The notes: a model not told the origin generated them from the letters alone. Positions 25,825 through 33,923 are shown, numbered from the stretch's first letter. The stretch: DNA of 64,000 bases from Streptomyces sp. NBC_01788 (GCF_035917575.1 NZ_CP109090.1:620001-684000); one strand, 5' to 3'. Made by a program: numbers and translations.

Positions 25825-26874
25825 CTATGGAGCAGGCGGATTGACCGCCCGGGGGCCCAGTCCGGCCGGCCGGGGCGGCGGATGCCGCTCCGCCGCCTGC
25901 ACCATCAGCAGCAGCGACAGCGCGGCCAGGCTGGCCAACGACGCGCACACCGCGGTCAGTCCGGCGCTCAGCGGCGGTGCCACTGTGATCGCCAGGGCCC
26001 GGGAGGCCTGTGCCGGGGCGAACCTGCCCTCGACGTAGCCGACCGCGGCCGGCACCGCCGGGACGACCGCTCCCGCCACCAGGGCCGCCACACCGGCGCG
26101 CAGGGCCAGCAGCAGGGCCAGCAGCCCGCACAGCCCCGACACGGTGAGGGCCAGGAAGCAGACGAACAGGGGCACGCCCTGCCAGCGCAGTGGGAAGTAG
26201 GCCGCGCCGCAGACCACGAGAGCCGCCGCGGCGATCCAGCTGGGCCAGAAGGCGGACCGCCCGGCCCGCTCCCCCGGCTCCTGCGCGGCCTCCAGCTCCC
26301 GCGGCGGGGCCGCGCCCGGCTCGGCAGCCGGCACGTCGTGCGGTGCTCCGTACGGTTCGTCGGGCCGCTCCCCGGCCAGTCGCCCGATCAGCTCCACGAG
26401 TTCCTCGACCGTGCGGCTCGCGGCGGCCGCGTGGATCGCCGTCCGGCCGCAGTGCGGCAGGTGCGGCGGCCGGTGCAACAGCGTCACCAGCCGGGTGACG
26501 TCCGCCACGCAGCGGCCGCCGACCGCGGCGCGGATCGTGTCGTCGGCGCTGTCGGCCGGCCGCGGCGGCCGGGTCAGCTCCGCGATCAGACCGGCGACGT
26601 CCTCCACGGGCCGGTCGAGGGCGACCGCGCGCAGGGCGTGCCGCACGGCCTCGGTGTGCTCGGGCGATCCCTCCAGGAGGGTGACGAGCCGGAGGACCTC
26701 CTCTAGGGGGCGGTCGTCGACCGCGGCCCGGACGAGGCCGCCGACGGGATCACCGGCCGCGCCCTCGCCCTCGCCGCCTTCCACCATGCCGCCGGGCGGC
26801 CCGGACCAGTGGATCTCGTCGGCGAAGTCGATGACGGCCTGGTTCGACTGGGATGGTGCAGAGCGGGTGGTCAT
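25825..26874 (-). CDS. Membrane protein with four helical-hairpin repeats
   Basis: The 349-aa protein has an N-terminal cytosolic region with four repeats of the form RAAVDDRPLEEVLRLVTLLE. The other copies read RAVALDRPVEDVAGLIAEL, RAAVGGRCVADVTRLVTLL and HAAAASRTVEELVELIGRL. A Pro-rich linker and about five membrane helices follow (from about residue 205 to 330). The repeats may form a protein-binding solenoid. Family and function are unknown. The MTTRS start has GGAG seven bases upstream. Confidence 0.75.
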   Translation of the reverse strand: MTTRSAPSQSNQAVIDFADEIHWSGPPGGMVEGGEGEGAAGDPVGGLVRAAVDDRPLEEVLRLVTLLEGSPEHTEAVRHALRAVALDRPVEDVAGLIAELTRPPRPADSADDTIRAAVGGRCVADVTRLVTLLHRPPHLPHCGRTAIHAAAASRTVEELVELIGRLAGERPDEPYGAPHDVPAAEPGAAPPRELEAAQEPGERAGRSAFWPSWIAAAALVVCGAAYFPLRWQGVPLFVCFLALTVSGLCGLLALLLALRAGVAALVAGAVVPAVPAAVGYVEGRFAPAQASRALAITVAPPLSAGLTAVCASLASLAALSLLLMVQAAERHPPPRPAGLGPRAVNPPAP

Positions 26875-27074
26875 GCTGGGCTCCATGGCAGGGGTGCGGC
26901 CGCCTCTGCGCCCCCGAAGCGCGACACGCCTTTACCCCGCCATTACAAGGGAACTGCCGCCCGGCGCGCCACCGGGACGACGCACCGGGGTGACGTCCGG
27001 TCATGGAAGTGCGGCAACGTGGGCATCCGAAAGGGGAAGGCGCCGCGAGCGGCACGACAGGAAGGGCCCCAACC

Positions 27075-27434
27075 GTGGACTCCACCGCGAAGGTGCTGCT
27101 CATGACCGCCGTCATCACGGCTGTCGTACTGGTTCTGGCCGCCGTGCTGGCCGTGGCCGTCGTCCTGCTCAGGCGTCTGGTGCGCACCCGGCGAGAGCTG
27201 CGCCGCGCCGGCCTTCCGACAGGGCCGCGCTGGGTCTTCTGGGGTGCGGTCGTCTATCTCGTCCTGCCCACGGACCTGTTGCCCGACCCGGTGTACCTGG
27301 ACGACATCGGCGTGCTGCTCCTGGCTCTGCGTTCGCTGCACGCCGCCGCCGGTGACCGGCTGCCCGCTCCGGCCCGCCGACCCGGACTTTTCGGGCACCG
27401 AGGGCATCCGGACGCGAAAAACTACGCTCCGTAA
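27075..27434 (+). CDS. DUF1232 (YkvA-type) membrane protein
   Basis: The 119-aa protein has one N-terminal membrane helix (VLLMTAVITAVVLVLAAVLA). The DUF1232 hydrophobic hairpin WGAVVYLVLPTDLLPDPV, then LDDIGVLLLAL, is typical of this family. Function is unknown. GGAAGGG lies eight bases before the chosen GTG. The open frame begins earlier at 27003 without a ribosome binding site. Its stop lies directly against the candidate promoter of the graspetide locus. Confidence 0.75.
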   Translation: MDSTAKVLLMTAVITAVVLVLAAVLAVAVVLLRRLVRTRRELRRAGLPTGPRWVFWGAVVYLVLPTDLLPDPVYLDDIGVLLLALRSLHAAAGDRLPAPARRPGLFGHRGHPDAKNYAP

Positions 27435-27465
27435 GGAAACCAATCACCCGTTCGATTCGTATAAG
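27435..27465 (+). promoter_or_regulatory. Candidate ECF-sigma promoter of the graspetide locus
   Basis: GGAAAC (27435-27440) and CGTATAAG (27458-27465) are spaced by 17 bases, close to the ECF-type pattern GGAAC-N16/17-CGTCTAA. It lies about 90 bp before the precursor gene. A weak stem CCAAGCG/CGCTTGG follows in the leader (around 27497-27530). Confidence 0.4.
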
Positions 27466-27555
27466 TCTCGGGAACCCGAAACGAAGTCAGCGGGCCAAGC
27501 GACGCCACAAGCAGCAACACCGCTTGGTCGCGGCTGCACCGACAGGGGAGAGACG

Positions 27556-27747
27556 ATGCAACCGTTCGCGCTCAACTACGCTCGTCCGGCAGTGGAACTG
27601 GACGCCACCACGCCGTACGCCTACGACTCCGGGCTGCAGTTGAACGTTCTCATGGACGGACGGATCGCCGCATCCGACCACGCGCTGCTGAGGGAGCTGG
27701 GCACCACGACCTCCACGGCGGGCTCCAAGACGCACTTCGACGACTGA
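27556..27747 (+). CDS. ATP-grasp-modified RiPP precursor (graspetide)
   Basis: The 63-aa peptide starts MQPFALNYARPAVELDATTP, like the actinobacterial ATP-grasp RiPP precursor family. The leader ends around LLRELG. The C-terminal core TTTSTAGSKTHFDD supplies Thr/Ser hydroxyls and Lys58 as acceptors and Asp62/Asp63 as side-chain carboxylates. Macrolactone or macrolactam rings could therefore form between them. A GGGGAG site precedes the ATG, and the maturase starts 14 bp after its stop. The product and ring pattern are unknown. Confidence 0.88.
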   Translation: MQPFALNYARPAVELDATTPYAYDSGLQLNVLMDGRIAASDHALLRELGTTTSTAGSKTHFDD

Positions 27748-27761
27748 AGACGGCCGCGGAG

Positions 27762-28745
27762 ATGACCGTACTGATCCTCACCGGCGAGGAGGACGTGACG
27801 GCGGACATGGTGGTCATGCACCTGAACGCCTCCTCGACCCCGGTGGTCCGGCTGGACCCGGCCGATCTGACCACGGGCGCCGCTCTGTCGGGCGAGTGGG
27901 CCCACGGCTCCTTCGACGGCCATCTGTCGGTGGCCGGACGGCTGGTGAGCGTGAGCCGTCTGCGCTCGGTATGGGTGCGCAGACCGGGAGTTCCGGCCGC
28001 CCGGGCGGGCCGGCCGTCCGCGTGGCTGTCCGAGGAGGCCGCACAGGCCCTGTACGGAATGCTGCGCGGCTGCGGAGCCCGCTGGATGAACCATCCGGAC
28101 GCGGCCGAGCGCGCCCGGCACAAGCCCTGGCAGCTGCGCCTCGCCCAGCGCAGCGGCCTGCCGGTGCCGGCCACGCTCATCACCACGTTCCCGCGGGCCG
28201 CACGGGAGTTCGCCGAGCGCTTCCCGGACCTGGTGGTGAAACCGATCTCCGGTGCGCATCCGCAGGAGCCGCCGACGGCGGTGCCGACCAGCCGGGTCGC
28301 CCCGGACGCGGACTTCGGCGCGGTGGCCTTCGGACCGACCCTGCTGCAAAGCAGGATCGCCAAGCGCGCCGACATCCGGCTGACCGCGGTCGGCGACACG
28401 CTGCTGGCCGCCCGCAAGACGACCCCGGCGGACGCCGACCCCGAGGAGGTGGACGTCCGGTTCGCCACGTCCAAGACGCCGTGGCGGCCGGCCGAGGTTC
28501 CGCCACCCGTGGCCGCGTCGGTGCGCACTTATCTACGGCAGGCCGAACTCTCCTACGGTGCCTTCGACTTCGCCGAGGACGCCGACGGCACCTGGTGGTT
28601 CCTGGAGTGCAACCAGTCCGGACAGTTCGGGTTCGTCGAGGTGGAGACCGGCCAGCCGATCGCCCGCACCATCGCCAAGTGGCTCGGCCATCCCGCCCCA
28701 CGCGCACACGAGTACGCCAACGGCAGGCGTACGGCGGCTCCTTGA
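27762..28745 (+). CDS. ATP-grasp graspetide maturase (SAV_5884-type)
   Basis: The 327-aa ATP-grasp ligase begins MTVLILTGEEDVTADMVVMH. It has the central lid Lys motif DLVVKPISGA, a DIRLTAVGD strand and the metal-binding motif WFLECNQSGQFGFVE. Enzymes of this group phosphorylate Asp/Glu side chains of a leader-bound precursor and join them to Thr/Ser or Lys, giving omega-ester or omega-amide rings. Pairing with the precursor gene 14 bp upstream is diagnostic. No O-methyltransferase, protease or transporter follows, so the locus is minimal. Confidence 0.9.
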   Translation: MTVLILTGEEDVTADMVVMHLNASSTPVVRLDPADLTTGAALSGEWAHGSFDGHLSVAGRLVSVSRLRSVWVRRPGVPAARAGRPSAWLSEEAAQALYGMLRGCGARWMNHPDAAERARHKPWQLRLAQRSGLPVPATLITTFPRAAREFAERFPDLVVKPISGAHPQEPPTAVPTSRVAPDADFGAVAFGPTLLQSRIAKRADIRLTAVGDTLLAARKTTPADADPEEVDVRFATSKTPWRPAEVPPPVAASVRTYLRQAELSYGAFDFAEDADGTWWFLECNQSGQFGFVEVETGQPIARTIAKWLGHPAPRAHEYANGRRTAAP

Positions 28746-28832
28746 CGGCACGCGGTGCCAGGAGAGCGTCCGCTCGTACGTCTGCCGCGGGGTCAACCAG
28801 GCGGCGGGCGACCAGGTTTGGGACGGTCGGGT

Positions 28833-29096
28833 TCAGACCGCCAGGGACAGGGCGCCGTCCTCTTCGACGTCGGTGCTCATGCCCGCGTCCGCTGCTCTCC
28901 CCCGGGCGAGCAGCAGGGCGTCCGCCTTGCCGATGGCCTCGTGGATGCCGGTGGCCCCCATCATGACGCACAAGGTGTAGCTGACGTCCTCCAGTTCCCG
29001 GGCCGTCTCGGCCCGCTCCCTCTCCGCCTGAGCGATCTTCAGCGATGCGTACCGAGTCAGCAACGTCCTGACGACCTTCGGGTCCGGAACCAGCAC
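28833..29096 (-). CDS. DUF5133 small protein
   Basis: This 87-aa protein starts at a GTG with GAGGGG seven bases upstream. It begins V-L-V-P-D-P-K-V-V-R and contains the family motif ELEDVSYTLCVMMGATGIHEA after a helix of Glu/Arg/Ala. The function of DUF5133 is unknown; members are common and multi-copy in Streptomyces. A paralogue lies before glgE at 59664. It is convergent with the graspetide maturase gene. No signal peptide is seen. Confidence 0.75.
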   Translation of the reverse strand: MLVPDPKVVRTLLTRYASLKIAQAERERAETARELEDVSYTLCVMMGATGIHEAIGKADALLLARGRAADAGMSTDVEEDGALSLAV

Positions 29097-29167
29097 GGAG
29101 CGCCCCTCTCTTCGATTTTTGCTCCGTATGCCCGCGGCACGCCGTGCCATGCACAACGACCGGCCGC

Positions 29168-29179
29168 AAACATATGTTT
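29168..29179. promoter_or_regulatory. 12-bp palindrome upstream of the DUF5133 gene
   Basis: AAACATATGTTT is a perfect palindrome 72 bp before the DUF5133 start, in an AT-rich patch. It could be an operator; no regulator is identified. Confidence 0.25.
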
Positions 29180-29240
29180 GACCGAATTCAGTCGATTTCC
29201 GGTGGCAGATCCACCGCTCGCCACCGGGGCACCGCCGGCT

Positions 29241-29507
29241 CTACCGGCCGCGGCTCCCGGTTCTGCGCCGCACCGCGGCGCGGCGCTCGCCGGCGGTCAT
29301 GCCACCCCAGACACCGTCGTACTCGCTGTTGCGCAGGGCCCAGGCCCGGCACTCGCCCAGCACGGGGCACCGGTGGCACACCGCGCGGGCCTGTTCTATC
29401 TGACGCACGGACGGACCGCTCTCCCCGAGCGGGAAGAACAGCTCGGGGTCCTCGAAACGGCACGCCCCGCGCTCGCGCCAGTTCTCGATCGTTCGGACAA
29501 AGCTCAC
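29241..29507 (-). CDS. WhiB-like 4Fe-4S transcription factor
   Basis: The 88-aa protein has the four cluster ligands Cys16, Cys44, Cys47 and Cys53 (AVCHRCPVLGEC). The turn motif GVWGGMTAGERR and a basic C-terminal tail (RRAAVRRRTGSRGR) for DNA binding follow. Wbl proteins bind sigma factor region 4 and respond to redox or NO. The spacing and the DPELFFP motif are closest to the WblE-like subgroup. GGAGG lies five bases before the GTG, which decides the start within a much longer open frame. Confidence 0.92.
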   Translation of the reverse strand: MSFVRTIENWRERGACRFEDPELFFPLGESGPSVRQIEQARAVCHRCPVLGECRAWALRNSEYDGVWGGMTAGERRAAVRRRTGSRGR

Positions 29508-29834
29508 CGGGACCTCCGCTGAACACTCGGCCGCACATGTCCGGGCAGCTCCCGTCTGCGGCGGCAGGGCGCCGCACGACCCGGCAGAGGTATCCGCAAT
29601 ATAGGTGCTTTTCGGCCCCACGGCCACGATTGGGTGAGCGCCACGCAGGAGACGCACAGGAGAACACTCCGCCGTGAGCCCCTCCGGGCGGACGCCCTGC
29701 GGCCACGGGCCCACTCGGCGAGTGATTCTTCGCGCTGGTGGCCGAATTCGTGCAGTGAGTCCGGCCAGTCAGGGCCGACGGGAGGTCCTGGGGTCCGGAC
29801 AGTCAGGGCCGCCCGGAGACCCCCGGGTCCCGGT
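29508..29834. other. Intergenic region upstream of the WhiB-like gene
   Basis: This 327-bp stretch has no supported gene. A minus-strand TATATT (plus strand 29597-29602) could be the -10 element of the WhiB-like gene. Short direct repeats containing CAGTCAGGGCCG occur near 29765-29805. Confidence 0.4.
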
Positions 29835-30353
29835 TCATTCGGCGAGCGCGTCGGCGAGTTCCGCCGTGGCCTCGGCGATGTCACGGTCGCGGTCTGCCAG
29901 CAGCGCAGGCAGCGCGCCGCTGCGGGACCGTACGGCCTGCCGCGCCCTGCGCTCCCACACCACCGGGTTCTCAGGGTGGTTGAGGAGCTTGGGGTAGACA
30001 GCGGCGACGCTCTCCCACTGCCGGGCGTCGGCGATGCTCCTGAGCAGCTGGATGATCCGCGGACGGCAGGTCACACCCGGAAGCTGGGCGAGCTCCCACA
30101 GGAAGGGGACGGTGGCGGCGGTGGCCTGTTCCACCACGAAGCCGTACTGGCAGATCCGTCCGCGCAGCTCGTCCAGCGCGGCACCGGCGGTCCGGGCGTC
30201 GACCGAGGCCACCCGGCGGAGCAACAGGGGGATGTCGGCTGCGGGGCCGGTGGAGTCCCTGATGTCGCTCCAGGGCACCTGCCCCAGGCCCGGCAACGGG
30301 ATCGCGCGGTCGGTGCGCTGAGCGCCGGGCTGCTCCATCGGTACGGTGCGCAT
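29835..30353 (-). CDS. HEAT-repeat-like protein
   Basis: This 172-aa protein contains the order WSDI, then DIPLLLRRVASVD, then ALDELRGRICQYG, then EQATAATVPFLWELAQLPG. That resembles Streptomyces HEAT-repeat proteins of the ALWELYGNIWHQG / ATAxAVPFLxELL type. Helical repeats imply protein binding. It starts 44 bp after the HATPase gene on the same strand, so the two form an operon. AAGGA lies eight bases before the ATG. Cytosolic; no enzymatic motif seen. Confidence 0.65.
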   Translation of the reverse strand: MRTVPMEQPGAQRTDRAIPLPGLGQVPWSDIRDSTGPAADIPLLLRRVASVDARTAGAALDELRGRICQYGFVVEQATAATVPFLWELAQLPGVTCRPRIIQLLRSIADARQWESVAAVYPKLLNHPENPVVWERRARQAVRSRSGALPALLADRDRDIAEATAELADALAE

Positions 30354-30397
30354 GGCGTCGTCCTTTCCGGCGGCGGTCGTAAGAGGGGAAGGGCGGT

Positions 30398-30892
30398 TCA
30401 GTGGGGTGAACGCGTCGGCAGCCTCACCCAGACCGACTTGCCGGCCGGGGGCCTCGGGGTCCAGCCCCAGTCCTCGGCCAGGGCGTCGACCAGGCGCAGG
30501 CCCCGGCCGTGCTCCAGCAGGCCGAAGCCCGCCGGGGTGCGGCGTACGGGGCGGCCGGCGCAGGGGTCGGAGACGGTGATGATCAGCTGTGCGGCGTCGA
30601 CAGCGAGTCCGAGCCACACGGCCGTGTCACCGGGCGGGGCGTACGGCACCGCGTGCGTCGCCGCGTTGGCGGCGAGTTCGGTGACGACGAGGGCGGCGTC
30701 GTCGGCGCAGTGGTCGAGCGACCATCTGCCCAGGGTCTCGCGCGTGAAGGCGCGGGCCCGGGCGAATCCCTCCCGGCCGCAGTCGATCCGAAGTGCCGCG
30801 GCCGCGATCGCGCCGGGGGTCCCCTCCGCCCACGGCGCGATCACGGCGGCCGCGCTCGGCACTTCGAGTGCACGGCTCACTGGTGAGGGCAC
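30398..30892 (-). CDS. HATPase (RsbW/AbaA-type) regulatory protein
   Basis: The 164-aa protein is a GHKL ATP-binding domain with N-box ELAANAATHAV, a G1-like motif DPCAGRPVRRTP and GLLEHGRGLRLVDALAEDWG. Such proteins act as anti-sigma serine kinases or as orphan regulators in AbaA/WhiJ-type loci. GGGAG lies five bases before the GTG. The DUF397 and XRE genes are divergent from it, the standard Streptomyces three-gene arrangement. Its promoter overlaps an 18-bp palindrome. Confidence 0.85.
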   Translation of the reverse strand: MPSPVSRALEVPSAAAVIAPWAEGTPGAIAAAALRIDCGREGFARARAFTRETLGRWSLDHCADDAALVVTELAANAATHAVPYAPPGDTAVWLGLAVDAAQLIITVSDPCAGRPVRRTPAGFGLLEHGRGLRLVDALAEDWGWTPRPPAGKSVWVRLPTRSPH

Positions 30893-30950
30893 GTCATCTC
30901 CCTGATGCGACGTCACCGAACGGCGTCCACAAGGGGTTGACGCCCCAGCT

Positions 30951-30980
30951 ATTATCCACGCTGACAGCGTCCGCGTGCAA
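30951..30980 (-). promoter_or_regulatory. Promoter of the HATPase gene
   Basis: On the minus strand TTGCAC (30980-30975) and GATAAT (30956-30951) are separated by 18 bases, a good housekeeping-type promoter. It lies about 60 bp upstream of the GTG. Confidence 0.55.
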
Positions 30981-30989
30981 TTGCACGCG
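30972..30989. promoter_or_regulatory. Perfect 18-bp palindromic operator in the AbaA/WhiJ-type locus
   Basis: CGCGTGCAATTGCACGCG is perfectly self-complementary and overlaps the -35 element of the HATPase promoter. It lies between the HATPase gene and the DUF397/XRE genes. The divergent XRE regulator is the obvious candidate ligand. Confidence 0.5.
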
Positions 30990-31045
30990 AAATTTCTCGT
31001 GAAAGTGCGAGCGGACGTGCGAACGTGAACAGCAAGGAGACCGCG

Positions 31046-31276
31046 GTGCCACCAGTGCGGAACGGAGTGCGGGCCAGTTCGCTGGACGCCCGCTGGATCA
31101 AGAGCCGGCACAGCAACGCCGAAGGCAACTGCGTGGAGGTCGCCGCCCTGGTCGGCGGCGACATCGCGCTGCGCAACTCCCGTGACCCCGACGGTCCCGC
31201 GCTGGTCTACACCCCCGCCGAGGTGGCCGCGTTCCTGGCCGGCGCCAAGGACGGCGAGTTCGACCATCTGCTGTGA
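31046..31276 (+). CDS. DUF397 small protein
   Basis: This 76-aa protein matches DUF397: ARWIKSRHSNAEGNCVEVA followed by GGDIALRNSRDPDGPALVY and TPAEVAAFLAGAKDGEFDHL. The family accompanies XRE/DUF5753 regulators in actinomycetes and probably modulates them; the mechanism is not established. The GTG is chosen because AAGGAG stands six bases upstream. A GTG at 31025 would add seven residues. It lies 117 bp before the XRE gene. Confidence 0.88.
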   Translation: MPPVRNGVRASSLDARWIKSRHSNAEGNCVEVAALVGGDIALRNSRDPDGPALVYTPAEVAAFLAGAKDGEFDHLL

Positions 31277-31393
31277 ACGCGGCCGTCAGCCAAGAAGCGG
31301 AGGGAACGTGCCGACTTCCCCCGGCGGCTGCCCTCCGCAGCCGTACGGTGCGGTACGGTGACTGCTCAGTCTGCCGGTCTACTGGGAGCCAGG

Positions 31394-32317
31394 ATGTCCG
31401 CCGAGCCACATCGCATCTCCCGCCTCGAACCCTATCTGGACCGGACCGAGCCTGCCCCGACTCTGCTGAAGATGCTGGTCGGCGTCCAGTTGGCGGGGTT
31501 CCGCGAGGACGCCGGGATGTCCCAGGAGCAGTCGGCGCGCGAACTCGGCTTCAGCGCCGCGAAGCTCTCGCGCATCGAGTCGGGCAAGGGACGCCGTCCT
31601 CCGGCCGAGGGCGACGTCCGCGCCCTGCTGAAGCTGTACGGCACCGACGAGTACGAGTCCTCGGTCCTGCTCAGGCTGCTGCGTCGGGCGGGCGAGCCCG
31701 GCTGGTGGCAGCGCTACGACAAGCGGCTGATGCCCGAGTGGTTCGACCGGCTGGTCGGCCTCCAGGAGGCGGCCGCCGCGATCCGCACCTTCGAGATCCA
31801 GTACGTGCCCGGGCTGCTCCAGACCGCGGCGTACACCCGGGCTGTGGTGGAGCGCGGGCTGCCGACCGCCTCGGCGAACGAGGTACAGCGGCGCATTGAA
31901 CTGCGCACGCGCCGGGCCGAGTTGCTGCTGCGGCAGGACGCGCCTCAGCTGTGGGCGGTCATCGACGAATCGGTCCTGCTGCGCGTTCTGGGCAGCCGCG
32001 AGGTCATGCGCGAGCAGCTCGGCCACCTCGTCGCCATGGCGCAACGCCCCAACGTGACCCTGCAGGTCGTCCCGCTGGACGTGACCAACGCGTCCGCGCC
32101 CGCCATCCCGATCACGTATCTCCGGTTCGGCGGCCTGGACCTGCCCGACGTCGTCTACCTCGAACACATCAGGAGCGCCAACTTCCTCGAGGACCGCGAC
32201 GAGACGGAGGAGTACCGGATCGCCCTGGACCGGCTCGCGGACGAGGCGCTCACACCGCAGGAGTCCCTGGCGTTGCTGCGCAAGACGGCCAACGACCGCT
32301 ACGCGTCCGCGTCCTAG
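31394..32317 (+). CDS. XRE regulator with DUF5753 domain (WhiJ-like)
   Basis: The 307-aa protein has an N-terminal XRE helix-turn-helix (LAGFREDAGMSQEQSARELG, then FSAAKLSRIESGKG). A C-terminal DUF5753 domain follows (FEIQYVPGLLQTAAYTRAVVE, RQDAPQLWAVIDESVL, VVYLEHIRSANFLED). WhiJ-type proteins of this build repress development or antibiotic genes and work with DUF397 partners. GGGAG precedes the ATG. The stop codon TAG is supplied by the first bases of the palindromic element at 32314. Confidence 0.9.
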   Translation: MSAEPHRISRLEPYLDRTEPAPTLLKMLVGVQLAGFREDAGMSQEQSARELGFSAAKLSRIESGKGRRPPAEGDVRALLKLYGTDEYESSVLLRLLRRAGEPGWWQRYDKRLMPEWFDRLVGLQEAAAAIRTFEIQYVPGLLQTAAYTRAVVERGLPTASANEVQRRIELRTRRAELLLRQDAPQLWAVIDESVLLRVLGSREVMREQLGHLVAMAQRPNVTLQVVPLDVTNASAPAIPITYLRFGGLDLPDVVYLEHIRSANFLEDRDETEEYRIALDRLADEALTPQESLALLRKTANDRYASAS

Positions 32318-32539
32318 TGCCGCGGCAGGCAACGTTTGCCCGTAAAGGAGCGGCGTCCGGTGCGTGCTCTGGGGGTCCCCCTGCTCGAAGAGCTTGGGGG
32401 AGTGCCGGCCGGAAGTCCTCGTACTGGACGTACTTGGGCTTTCGGCCGGTGCGGCGAGTGGGGGTCCCCCCTGCTCGAAGAGCTCGGGGGAGCGTGCCGG
32501 GCGTCGCGACGGGGCGAACGTTGCCTGTCGGGGCACTAG
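32314..32539. mobile_element. 226-bp MITE-like palindromic repeat element
   Basis: The element begins CTAGTGCCGCGGCAGGCAAC and ends with the near-perfect reverse complement of that sequence (GTTGCCTGTCGGGGCACTAG). Inside are two hairpin cores of the GGGGGTCCCCCTGCTCGAAG type (32371-32402 and 32460-32492) in direct orientation. No protein is encoded. The layout fits a non-autonomous palindromic element, and it provides the stop codon of the XRE gene. Confidence 0.65.
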
Positions 32540-32656
32540 CTTCTTCGCCCCCCCCGGCCCGGAGACGGCAGCCGAGGCCGCACGAAAGCCGGATGAGACG
32601 AACGCCCCGCCCAACACCCGATGTCCGGGTCCTGGACGGGGCGTTTGTCATATGTG

Positions 32657-33475
32657 TCAGCGGATCAGGCCTATGCCGCCGAACTCCACCCACTCATGGG
32701 TGAGTTGACGGGGCGCCACCTCGGTGTCCGGCCGCCAGGTGGACACCTCGACCAGACCCGGCTCGAGCAGCTCCAGGCCCTCGAACCATTCGGCGACGTC
32801 CTTCTCCTGGCGCACCCGGCCCCAGTGGCCCTGCGTGGCCTTGTCCATGAAGTCCGTGACGAAGGCCCGCACTTCGGGGTCCTCGCTGACGAGCTGGCAC
32901 ATGAGCATGATGCTGCCGGGCACGAGCCGTTCCCGCACGCGCTCCACCACGGCGAGCGGGCCGTCGATGTCACTGTCCGGGATGCAGTGGAACACCGAGT
33001 TGAACAGCACGGCCACCGGCTGCGAGAAGTCGATCAGGCGCCGGGTCTCGGGGTGCGAGAAGATCTCGTCGGTCTGCCGCATGTCGGCGTGTATGACCGC
33101 GGTGCGCTCGTCCTGCTGCAGCAGGGCCCGGCCGTGGACCAGCACCATGGGGTCGTTGTCGACATAGATCACGTGCGACTCGGGGTCGACGCGCTGGGCG
33201 ACCTGGTGCACGTTGTTCTGGGTGGGCAGACCGGAGCCGTGGTCGAGGAACTGCCGGATCCCGTGTTCCTCGGCGAGGGTGCGGACGGCCCGTTGCAGGA
33301 AGCGCCTGTTGTTGAGGGCGAGCCGGCGGGTGCTGGGGACGACCTTGTCGAGTTCCTCGCACGCGGACCGGTCGGCCGCGTAGTTGTCCTTGCCACCCAG
33401 GTAGTGGTCGTACATACGCGCAGCCGTCGGAACGTTCTCGTCGATGTTCGTCGACAGCTGGTTCTCCCCAGGCAT
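32657..33475 (-). CDS. SAM-dependent methyltransferase, DUF574/Methyltransf_19 type
   Basis: The 272-aa protein starts MPGENQLSTNIDENVPTAAR and carries RMYDHYLGGKDNYAADR, FLDHGSGLPTQNNVHQVAQ (SAM site), VIYVDNDPMVLVHGRALL, and VLFNSVFHCIPDSD. These are hallmarks of the large actinomycete family with unknown acceptors. It is cytosolic. GGGGGAC precedes the ATG. It is convergent with the repeat element and divergent from a small membrane protein gene. Confidence 0.9.
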   Translation of the reverse strand: MPGENQLSTNIDENVPTAARMYDHYLGGKDNYAADRSACEELDKVVPSTRRLALNNRRFLQRAVRTLAEEHGIRQFLDHGSGLPTQNNVHQVAQRVDPESHVIYVDNDPMVLVHGRALLQQDERTAVIHADMRQTDEIFSHPETRRLIDFSQPVAVLFNSVFHCIPDSDIDGPLAVVERVRERLVPGSIMLMCQLVSEDPEVRAFVTDFMDKATQGHWGRVRQEKDVAEWFEGLELLEPGLVEVSTWRPDTEVAPRQLTHEWVEFGGIGLIR

Positions 33476-33692
33476 CAGTCCCCCAGATTCGCCGATTCCA
33501 CCGCGCCAACTGGGCCGGTTGGACGGAGAGTACATCCTAGGGAACCGGCATCTTCCCAGACCAGTCCACCGTCCGACGACGGCCCGTGACGGCATCACGG
33601 TCTGTCCCGATCCTCACGAATTCTTCACCGGACGGCACCCATCAACCGCGCGGTACGGAGCACCCGGATCCTCTGTCGGACAAGGGGGTGTC

Positions 33693-33923
33693 ATGGTCTT
33701 CGTCGCCGTACTGCTGCTACCGCTCGTGTCCGTGCTGCTGGTGGTCATGGACCGCGTGGAGCAGCGCATGCTGGATCCGGCTCCGGCGCGGGGCCGTCAT
33801 GCCGGGCGTAGCGGACACCTGCGGCTGCTCCCGGGTGGCCGCCGCGGCTCCGGGCCCGAGGCCCGCCCGGTCGCGTCCGCGTCGGGCCCGACCGCCTCCG
33901 GCGAGCGGCGGCGGACCGCCTGA
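33693..33923 (+). CDS. Small single-pass membrane protein
   Basis: The 76-aa protein has an N-terminal membrane helix (FVAVLLLPLVSVLLVVMDRV) followed by a basic, Gly/Arg/Ser-rich cytosolic tail. AAGGGGG precedes the ATG. Similar short proteins recur in Streptomyces, but I cannot give a function. It stands alone between the methyltransferase and oxidoreductase genes. Confidence 0.55.
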   Translation: MVFVAVLLLPLVSVLLVVMDRVEQRMLDPAPARGRHAGRSGHLRLLPGGRRGSGPEARPVASASGPTASGERRRTA

